Below are positions 7,816-12,932 of a stretch of 12,932 bases of DNA, in pieces (the first letter of the stretch is position 1; every line of letters begins with the position of its first letter). The DNA comes from Fen-1077 sp050014355 (lineage in GTDB: Bacteria > Chloroflexota > Dehalococcoidia > Dehalococcoidales > RBG-16-60-22): assembly GCA_050014355.1 (NCBI GenBank), contig JBEKDL010000052.1, positions 1 through 12,932 on the forward strand, read 5' to 3'. Under the pieces are notes generated by a model, which did not search any database, was not told the origin of the DNA, and saw only the letters and a program-made list of their open reading frames with translations. The position numbers were made by a program, and so were the translations under genes.

Positions 7816-7843
7816 TGGACAGCATATGGTATGATAATAAATT
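7816..7843 (+). promoter_or_regulatory. Possible promoter of the marR-hyuA-hyuB operon
   Basis: Two weak alternatives overlap. One is TGGACA (7816-7821, 5 of 6 to TTGACA) with TAAATT (7838-7843) 16 bases downstream. The other is an extended -10, TGG-TATGAT (7827-7835), without a good -35. Either would start transcription shortly before the regulator's ribosome binding site. No TTCTA-NN-TAGAA dyad is seen here, so if the MarR protein controls its own gene it does so through another site. Confidence 0.35.
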
Positions 7844-7868
7844 GATAATCCCGAGAAAAGGTGACTTG

Positions 7869-8444
7869 ATGTTTATGAATACAAAATGTTCTCCTGAAAA
7901 TGAAAGTATGGTCGAAAATTACCGCGTATTTCAGCTGCTGCGTTACACCGCCGATGCCATCCACCGGGCCAGGGAATACGAGCTGAAAAAATACAATCTA
8001 ACGCCAGAGCAAGCGGGGGCGCTGGTCTGCATCCTTTCCCTCGGCAATAACGCTACGCAGGCCGAACTTTCGAGGTGGCTGTTCCGGCTGCCTAACTCCA
8101 TCACCATCCTTATCAATCGCATGGAAAAGATGGGCCTGGTGAAGAAGACGCCGGATAAAAAGCGTAAAAATATTATCAGGTTAAGCCTGACCAGGAAAGG
8201 TCGCGAAGCATACCTGCAATCCATCAAATTCGAGGCATTCTACCCGATTATCGATGTGCTGACTGATGAAAAGCGCCGGCAATTACAGTCGCTACTCGAG
8301 ACAATCCGGCAAAAAGTATTTGAAAATCTCCACCTTGACATCAAAACTTATTCCGGCTGTTTTGAAAAATCCCTGTCCTTCGGCGCGAATGGCCCGGAGG
8401 CTCGTGACGGAAATAAACGCCGCAAAACGGAGAAAAGAGGCTGA
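7869..8444 (+). CDS. MarR-family transcriptional regulator
   Basis: A 191-residue winged helix-turn-helix protein of the MarR family, normally a dimeric repressor released by a small aromatic or other organic ligand. With numbering from ATG 7869, an N-terminal dimerisation helix (about 14-42) leads to LTPEQAGALVCILSL. The HTH follows as ATQAELSRWLFRLPNSITILINRMEKMGLV, then the wing KTPDKKRKNIIRLSLTRKG and a long C-terminal dimerisation helix. The tail (RDGNKRRKTEKRG) is basic and longer than in typical 140-160 residue family members. I chose ATG 7869 because AAAGGTGA lies 4 bases upstream; ATG 7875 is possible, and ATG 7779 lacks a good site. Its TGA is directly followed by the ATG of the hyuA-type gene, so the two are co-translated. 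It is the likely regulator of both arms of the locus. Confidence 0.9.
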   Translation: MFMNTKCSPENESMVENYRVFQLLRYTADAIHRAREYELKKYNLTPEQAGALVCILSLGNNATQAELSRWLFRLPNSITILINRMEKMGLVKKTPDKKRKNIIRLSLTRKGREAYLQSIKFEAFYPIIDVLTDEKRRQLQSLLETIRQKVFENLHLDIKTYSGCFEKSLSFGANGPEARDGNKRRKTEKRG

Positions 8445-10502
8445 ATGAGTTACCGGGTAGGTATCGACACCGGCGGCACTTTTACCGACGCTATTGCGCT
8501 CGATGATAAAGGGATGATGATTATTGACAAGTCCCGCACCACTCCGCAGGACTTGCAACAAGGCATCTTTAACTGCCTGGATGGAATAGCCAAGCAATTA
8601 AACATCAACCGGAAAAAGTTCTTGAGCGAGACTGCGGCCATCGTCCACGGTACCATGCAGGCTAATCTCACCATCGCGGCGCGTTCCGGCCCGAGGATAG
8701 GGATTATATCCACCAGGGGGCACAAGGATACCATCCAGCTGCGGCGGGTCCGGAAGGACAATATGTGGGACTGGAGGCAACCGTTTCCCGAGCCCCTGGT
8801 GCCGCGGCACCTGCGCGTCGAGGTGGAGGAAAGGGTGGACGGCAGGGGAGAAGTCGTGAGAACGTTGGACGAGGCCAGCGTGCGTGGAGCCGTCGCTTAC
8901 CTCAAGAAAATGGGTGTCACCAGCATCGTGGTGACCCTGATATTTTCTTTTTTAAACCCCGGACACGAAAAAAGAGTCCGGGAAATTATCAGGGAAGAAT
9001 ATCCCGAGGCCCTGGTGACGCTCTCCCACGAAGTGTTATCAACCGCCGGGGAATATGAGCGCTTCAGCACCGCCGTCATCGATGCTTACATCCGCCCGGT
9101 CATGGCCGGATACATCGAATCGCTGCAAAAATCGTTAAAGCGCAGCGGTTTCAAAGGGCAACTTTATTTCATACAAAATAACGGCGGTATGGAAACGGCG
9201 GATGTCGCCCTGCAAAAACCGTGCACGCTGGTCATGCCGGGTCAGGGAGCCCTGCCCGCCGCCGCCCTGGTCGCCGGCGGACTGCACGGTGCGAAAGACC
9301 TGCTTACGCTGGACATGGGCGGCACGAGCTTGGACATTGCTATTGTCGAAAACGGCCGGTCTATGGTCAAAAACGAGAACGTCGTTGCCAATCACCGGTT
9401 CTCTTTACCTGTCGTTGAAGTCGATACGCTCGGCGCTGGCGGTGGCAGCGTGGCCTGGTTCGACCTGGGCGATACACTGCATGTCGGGCCTAAAAGCGCC
9501 GGGGCCAGTCCTGGGCCGGCCTGCTACGGCCAGGGCGGTACCGAAGCGACGCTGACCGATGCGGCGGTGGTGCTGGGGTATCTCGAACCGGACTTTTTCC
9601 TGGGTGGCGAAAAAAAATTAAGGAGAAACCTGGCCGAGAAGGCTATCAAGGAAAAGGTGGCCGATAAACTCGGACTGGATGTCGTAAAGTCCGCCGCTGC
9701 GATGTATAAGGTAAGCAACTCGGTAACGGCGAGCGGCATTTCCCACGCCTTTACCACCAAGGGCTACAACCCCCACGAATTTACCCTTTGCGCCGGCGGC
9801 GCCGCCGGGCCGGTCTGCGCGCTGCGCATCGCCGATGAGCTGGATATGAAGCGGGTAATCATCCCTAAATATGCCCCGGTCTACACTTCCCTGGGCATGC
9901 TTGGCGTGGACGTCAGGCATGATTTCCTGCGCCATTACAGTTCACTGGCGTCTGACCTGGACCTGAATGCGGTAAAAAGGATTTATAAAGAAATGGAGAG
10001 AGAAGGGACGCAGCTGCTGGAAAAAGAAGGCTTTCCCGAAAGCCAGCGGACGTTAACGCGCACGCTGCGGATACGCTATTACGGCCAGTTCCGCGACCTC
10101 GAAGTCCCCTGGCCGAACGGTCCTATCACGAAACAGGCTATCGCCGAAGGAATCGCCAATTTCCATCGCCGTCATAAGGAGCTGTTCGGCTCCTGCAATG
10201 AAAAGTACCCCCTGGAGTTTATGAAGTTCGGCCTGACGGCCATCGGGAAAATGCCCGGTATTTCCATTAAAAAGATTAAGCGCGGGACGGCGGACGCCTC
10301 GGCTGCTTTAAAGGGTAAACGTAATGCTTATTTCGAAGAGTACGGAGAATTTAAACCTGCGCGCATTTATCATGGTGATAAACTGCTGGCCGGCAACGTG
10401 CTGGAAGGTCCCTGCATCGTTGAGGAAAAGATGACTACCGTCGTCATCCCGCCAGGATTTAAAATGCGCGTCGACCCCTGCGGTAACTACGTTACTATTT
10501 AG
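8445..10502 (+). CDS. Hydantoinase A/oxoprolinase-family subunit (HyuA-like)
   Basis: A 685-residue protein of the hydantoinase A/5-oxoprolinase family, which includes the large subunits of N-methylhydantoinase, acetone carboxylase and acetophenone carboxylase; these are ATP-using enzymes of the actin-like ATPase fold. GIDTGGTFTD (6-15) is the first phosphate loop, VHGTMQAN (67-74) and STRGHKDTIQLRR (89-101) follow, and DMGGTSLDIAI (290-300) is the second phosphate loop. Further motifs are GAGGGSVAW (330-338), GPKSAGASPGPACYG (348-362) and GPCIVEE (655-661). Two motifs are altered: SGPAGG before the second loop reads PGQGALPAA (265-273), and GGAGPLHA reads GGAAGPVCA (451-459). Its start abuts the regulator's stop (TGAATG) with GAGG just upstream; the hyuB-like partner follows after 25 bases. 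Carboxylation of a ketone-like substrate and cleavage of a cyclic amide are both possible. Confidence 0.93.
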   Translation: MSYRVGIDTGGTFTDAIALDDKGMMIIDKSRTTPQDLQQGIFNCLDGIAKQLNINRKKFLSETAAIVHGTMQANLTIAARSGPRIGIISTRGHKDTIQLRRVRKDNMWDWRQPFPEPLVPRHLRVEVEERVDGRGEVVRTLDEASVRGAVAYLKKMGVTSIVVTLIFSFLNPGHEKRVREIIREEYPEALVTLSHEVLSTAGEYERFSTAVIDAYIRPVMAGYIESLQKSLKRSGFKGQLYFIQNNGGMETADVALQKPCTLVMPGQGALPAAALVAGGLHGAKDLLTLDMGGTSLDIAIVENGRSMVKNENVVANHRFSLPVVEVDTLGAGGGSVAWFDLGDTLHVGPKSAGASPGPACYGQGGTEATLTDAAVVLGYLEPDFFLGGEKKLRRNLAEKAIKEKVADKLGLDVVKSAAAMYKVSNSVTASGISHAFTTKGYNPHEFTLCAGGAAGPVCALRIADELDMKRVIIPKYAPVYTSLGMLGVDVRHDFLRHYSSLASDLDLNAVKRIYKEMEREGTQLLEKEGFPESQRTLTRTLRIRYYGQFRDLEVPWPNGPITKQAIAEGIANFHRRHKELFGSCNEKYPLEFMKFGLTAIGKMPGISIKKIKRGTADASAALKGKRNAYFEEYGEFKPARIYHGDKLLAGNVLEGPCIVEEKMTTVVIPPGFKMRVDPCGNYVTI

Positions 10503-10527
10503 CGGAACAGGGAAAAGGAGAGTCGGC

Positions 10528-12339
10528 ATGGCTAAAAAGCGAGAGATAACCCGGGTTGACCCGGCTACCCTGCCGGTAGTGTGGAACCGCCTGGTAACCA
10601 TGATTCAGGTATGCGGCGAAAGGGTCATGTACTCGGCTCAGAGTCCGCTCATGGCGCTCGCCCGCGACCTTGGCCCGGCCCTGCTTACCCCTGAGGGCGA
10701 CCTGATTTGCACGGCCGATTTCCTGCCGCACCATACATTGGTAGCGGAAATTCCCCAGAAACATATCCTGGAAAAGTTCGGCAGGCTCGACCCCGGCGAT
10801 ACGGTGCTGGGCAACGACGCCCACATCATCCAGAGCGGTCACCTGCTTGACTGGACGACGGTAGTGCCCATCTATTACAGGAACGAGCTCGTATGCTACG
10901 GTCATTTCCGGGGGCACATGCTGGACAGCGGCGGAGCTTACCAGGGCGGTTACTTCCCGGGGACTTACGACTGCTACGGTGAAGGCCTCAACATTCCGCC
11001 GGTTAAAATTTTTAAAAAGGGCGTGCTGAACGCGGATGTCCGCGAGCTTATCCTCAATAATAACCGCACGCCGGCGCCCGTCTGGGCGGACTTCGAACTC
11101 GTCAGGAGTTCGCTGCTGAAAATGCAGGATGATGTCTGCAACTTGATTGACAAACACGGGTTAAACGAGGTAAGGGCCTGTATTCGGGAAATGTTCCGCA
11201 GGGACGAAAAGGCCACGCGAGACCAGATAAGGCAGATACCGGACGGCGTCTACTATGGCGAATCGGCGGTGGACTGGGACGGCACTACGCCGGATAAACA
11301 GGTCTTTGTCAGGGTTAAGCTGACCGTCAAAGGGGATGAAATGACCTTTGACTATTCGGACAGCGATGACCAGGTCGAATTCGTTAACGCGCCGCTGGGC
11401 ATTACCTATGCCTGCACCTTCCAGGCTATCTTCTGGGTATTCGATGCCACCATACCGCATAATCACGGCTCGACACTGCCGGTACATATCATTGCTCCTC
11501 CCGGCAAGGTGGTTAATCCCACCCGCCCGCACACTTACGGCGGCTGCGGCTGCGCCTGCGGCACGCAAATAACGGAGGCCTGCAGCCACGCTCTGGCGCA
11601 GGCCATTCCCGAACGCGCTATGGGCGATTGGAGCAAGCATTTCGCCTGCAACGCCTCCGGGCGGCTGCCGACCGTTGATCCGCGCACCGGACGGTCACGC
11701 GAATACTTCCAGGCCCCTTTCGTCGAGGAAGGCGGCAGCGGCGCGGTCAAGGGATATGACGGATGGGATGGCGTAGTTTCCGGCGGCGCCTCCGGCATGG
11801 TCAAGCGGGGCTCCGTCGAAGAGCAGGAGCTGGCCTACCCCGTGCGCTTCGACGTCATCGAGCTCCTCAAGGATTCGGAAGGCGCGGGTGAGTTCATCGG
11901 GGCGAGGGGCACTTACGGCGAGCGCGTCTGCACTGCACCTGACAATTCGCGGACTTTCCTCCAGACCGGCGATGTCTCCGGCGATACCTATCCCTGTTTC
12001 GGCGTGGCGGGAGCGCCGCCCCTGCCGCTTAATACCCTGCGTCTCCTCCGGGCCGCCGGCAACAAGGAAACTATTAAGGCGGTAGACCTTTACGAGCTAT
12101 ATCCCGGCGACATTCTTTTTACCGAGTGTTTCGGCGGGGGCGGGTGGGGAGACCCGCTGGATAGACAGCCGGAAAAAGTCAGGTTTAACGCCGTCGAAGG
12201 ACTGCTCTCTCTTAAAAGAGCGAAAAATGTCTACGGGGTGATATTGAGGCAAAAAGACCCCGGAAATCCGGAAACTATCGAAATCGACTATAAAGCTACC
12301 GCCGCCTTAAGGAAAAGGCTTAAGGCGGCCAAGCGTTGA
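10528..12339 (+). CDS. Hydantoinase B/oxoprolinase-family subunit (HyuB-like)
   Basis: A 603-residue partner of the upstream HyuA-like protein. Together they would form the ATP-dependent hydantoinase/carboxylase complex. Recognisable family segments are SPLMALARDLGPALLTPEGDLI (39-60), LDPGDTVLGNDAHIIQSGHLLDW (87-109, the place of GD-x(3-4)-NDPYxGGTHLPD), GHFRGHMLDSGG (125-136), IIAPPGKVVNPTRPHTYGG (321-339), ALAQAIP (355-361) and the C-terminal FGGGGWGDPLDR (535-546). The usual NDPYxGGTHLPD box is changed to NDAHIIQSGHLLD. The segment that usually reads GGNVETSQR carries three closely spaced cysteines, GGCGCACGTQ (338-347), with C352 nearby. The length is typical. ATG 10528 has AAGGAG 7 bases upstream. 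It ends the marR-hyuA-hyuB operon; no convincing terminator is seen before the next promoter at 12369. Confidence 0.92.
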   Translation: MAKKREITRVDPATLPVVWNRLVTMIQVCGERVMYSAQSPLMALARDLGPALLTPEGDLICTADFLPHHTLVAEIPQKHILEKFGRLDPGDTVLGNDAHIIQSGHLLDWTTVVPIYYRNELVCYGHFRGHMLDSGGAYQGGYFPGTYDCYGEGLNIPPVKIFKKGVLNADVRELILNNNRTPAPVWADFELVRSSLLKMQDDVCNLIDKHGLNEVRACIREMFRRDEKATRDQIRQIPDGVYYGESAVDWDGTTPDKQVFVRVKLTVKGDEMTFDYSDSDDQVEFVNAPLGITYACTFQAIFWVFDATIPHNHGSTLPVHIIAPPGKVVNPTRPHTYGGCGCACGTQITEACSHALAQAIPERAMGDWSKHFACNASGRLPTVDPRTGRSREYFQAPFVEEGGSGAVKGYDGWDGVVSGGASGMVKRGSVEEQELAYPVRFDVIELLKDSEGAGEFIGARGTYGERVCTAPDNSRTFLQTGDVSGDTYPCFGVAGAPPLPLNTLRLLRAAGNKETIKAVDLYELYPGDILFTECFGGGGWGDPLDRQPEKVRFNAVEGLLSLKRAKNVYGVILRQKDPGNPETIEIDYKATAALRKRLKAAKR

Positions 12340-12368
12340 AGTATAGAAAACGGCAGCTGTTAATGCTT

Positions 12369-12397
12369 TTTACGAGCGCTGACTGTTGTGGTATAAT
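12369..12397 (+). promoter_or_regulatory. Extended -10 promoter of the second CocE-like gene
   Basis: TTTACG (12369-12374, 4 of 6 to TTGACA), a 17-base spacer and a perfect TATAAT (12392-12397) preceded by TGG form the best promoter in the window. Transcription would start near 12404. It lies in the 126-base gap after the HyuB-like gene (12340-12465), so the second CocE-like gene can be transcribed apart from the operon upstream. Confidence 0.7.
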
Positions 12398-12403
12398 ACG
12401 TGG

Positions 12404-12423
12404 CATAGAACTTCTATGTAGAA
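12404..12423. promoter_or_regulatory. Overlapping palindromes, candidate MarR operator
   Basis: CATAGAA (12404-12410), C, TTCTATG (12412-12418) is a perfect 7-bp inverted repeat at the expected transcription start. Its right arm also belongs to a second dyad, TTCTA (12412-12416), TG, TAGAA (12419-12423), which matches the dyad at 7732-7743 in 11 of 12 bases. The second dyad starts 14 bases after the -10 box. Three half-sites thus lie in tandem. Confidence 0.6.
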
Positions 12424-12465
12424 TATCCAAATCACTCACCTAATAACAGCCGGGGAGGAATAAAT

Positions 12466-12932
12466 ATGGACGCCATCTTTGGTAATAAACAGATTTCTAA
12501 AAGGGAACATGAAATCGTAGCCAACCGCGATATTTTCGTCCTGATGCGTAATGGCGTGAAAATCTGCGTGGACGTTTTCCGCCCGGAGGGGCGGGGCAAA
12601 TACCCGGCGCTCGTAGCGATGTCCGCTTTCAATAAGGATATCCAGTCCGACCGCATCTGGCCGGCCGCCTCAAGGAGCCGGCGCGTCCGGGGTGTTGCGG
12701 ATGCTTCGGTTGAGGCAGGGCCGATTGATTTCTTCGTCCGGCGGGGTTACGTGTATATAGTCGGAGCAGTACGGGGCACCGGCAAGTCCGGCGGGGCCTA
12801 TAATTATCTGGGTTCACAGGAGGCCAGGGATGCCTACGAAGTGGTGGAATGGGCGGCCAAACAGCCGTGGTGCAACGGCAACGTGGGGATGGCAGGCATC
12901 GGTTATTTCGCCACTCATCATCCCCAGGTAGC
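12466..12932 (+). CDS. Second CocE/NonD-fold hydrolase-like protein, partial
   Basis: The first 155 codons of a gene that runs off the right edge. The N-terminal alpha/beta-hydrolase domain aligns without gaps with the complete CocE/NonD-like protein at 4530-6272: 83 of the first 150 residues are identical by my count. Shared landmarks are MDA[LI]FG (1-6), GRG..PALV (42-50), IWP (64-66), RVRG (73-76), DFFVRRGYV (88-96), RGTGKSGG (103-110) and QPWC-x-GNVGMAGI (133-145). The nucleophile position of GxSYxG is Gly146 (GIGYFAT), and the oxyanion-hole Tyr is Phe55, so this copy also lacks the serine-hydrolase chemistry. The other triad residues lie outside the window. ATG 12466 has a strong GGGGAGGAA site 5 bases upstream. 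It has its own promoter and a candidate operator. Confidence 0.92.
   Translation, partial: MDAIFGNKQISKREHEIVANRDIFVLMRNGVKICVDVFRPEGRGKYPALVAMSAFNKDIQSDRIWPAASRSRRVRGVADASVEAGPIDFFVRRGYVYIVGAVRGTGKSGGAYNYLGSQEARDAYEVVEWAAKQPWCNGNVGMAGIGYFATHHPQV

Larger units (their letters stand above)
7712..7868. promoter_or_regulatory. Divergent control region between the two operons
   Basis: This 157-base AT-rich gap lies between the start of the PrpD-like gene (minus) and the MarR-family gene (plus). It carries an extended -10 promoter for the minus operon, a 12-base dyad in that operon's leader, and weaker promoter elements for the plus operon. A frame open from ATG 7779 into the MarR gene covers part of it, but there is no good ribosome binding site there. 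A direct repeat TGATAAT occurs at 7832-7838 and 7843-7849. Confidence 0.7.

Noticed and set aside
7779..7868. N-terminal extension of the MarR protein to ATG 7779
   Set aside because: It would add 30 residues outside the usual MarR fold and lacks a proper ribosome binding site; ATG 7869 has one.
10495..11157. A 220-codon minus-strand ORF opposite the HyuB-like gene
   Set aside because: Antisense to conserved HyuB motifs, with no homology signal I can see.
1..12932. CRISPR arrays, insertion sequences, rRNA or tRNA genes
   Set aside because: No spaced direct repeats, transposase motifs, terminal inverted repeats or RNA gene signatures were seen on either strand.

Overview
The window is one divergent, probably catabolic gene cluster, arranged around a MarR-type regulator gene. 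All coding regions look intact. The mid-range GC content, an Old Yellow Enzyme homologue with an Fe-S cluster motif, ATP-dependent hydantoinase/carboxylase-type subunits and the mixture of CocE/NonD, MmgE/PrpD and FAD oxidoreductase genes suggest an anaerobic or facultative sediment or soil bacterium. Dehalococcoidia-like Chloroflexota or an anaerobic Firmicutes/Desulfobacterota lineage would fit, but I cannot settle the taxon from sequence alone.

Layout. Positions 1-263 hold no gene I can name: there may be the last 26 codons of a plus-strand gene, then two hairpin-forming repeats just past the end of the minus-strand operon. Positions 264-7711 are a five-gene minus-strand operon, transcribed right to left: an MmgE/PrpD-family protein, a CocE/NonD-fold hydrolase-like protein, an FAD-dependent oxidoreductase, an OYE/2,4-dienoyl-CoA-reductase-type flavin/Fe-S enzyme and an SDR dehydrogenase. 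Gaps are short (an overlap of 1 base up to 74 bases). Positions 7712-7868 are the divergent control region. Positions 7869-12339 are a plus-strand operon: marR-family regulator, hydantoinase A/oxoprolinase-type subunit (its start directly follows the regulator's stop) and hydantoinase B-type subunit. From 12466 a second CocE/NonD-like gene starts from its own good promoter and runs off the right edge.

Two features stand out. First, both CocE/NonD proteins are paralogues (83 of 150 N-terminal residues identical, counted by eye, no gaps), one in each arm of the locus, and both lack the catalytic serine: GxSYxG reads GIAYYAG in one and GIGYFAT in the other. The complete copy also seems to lack the triad Asp and His, and the oxyanion-hole Tyr is Phe in both. 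They may be non-hydrolytic or have a rebuilt active site. Second, the same 12-base dyad TTCTA-NN-TAGAA lies 13-14 bases downstream of a perfect TATAAT at two promoters: that of the minus operon and that of the second CocE-like gene. This is a good candidate operator for the MarR protein encoded between them.

Taken together (inference), the locus looks like a regulated pathway for taking apart one kind of organic compound. HyuAB would perform an ATP-dependent carboxylation or ring opening/amide cleavage; the PrpD-like protein a dehydration, isomerisation or decarboxylation; the flavoenzymes and SDR the redox steps; and the CocE-like proteins an unknown, perhaps non-hydrolytic step. The substrate cannot be read from the sequence.
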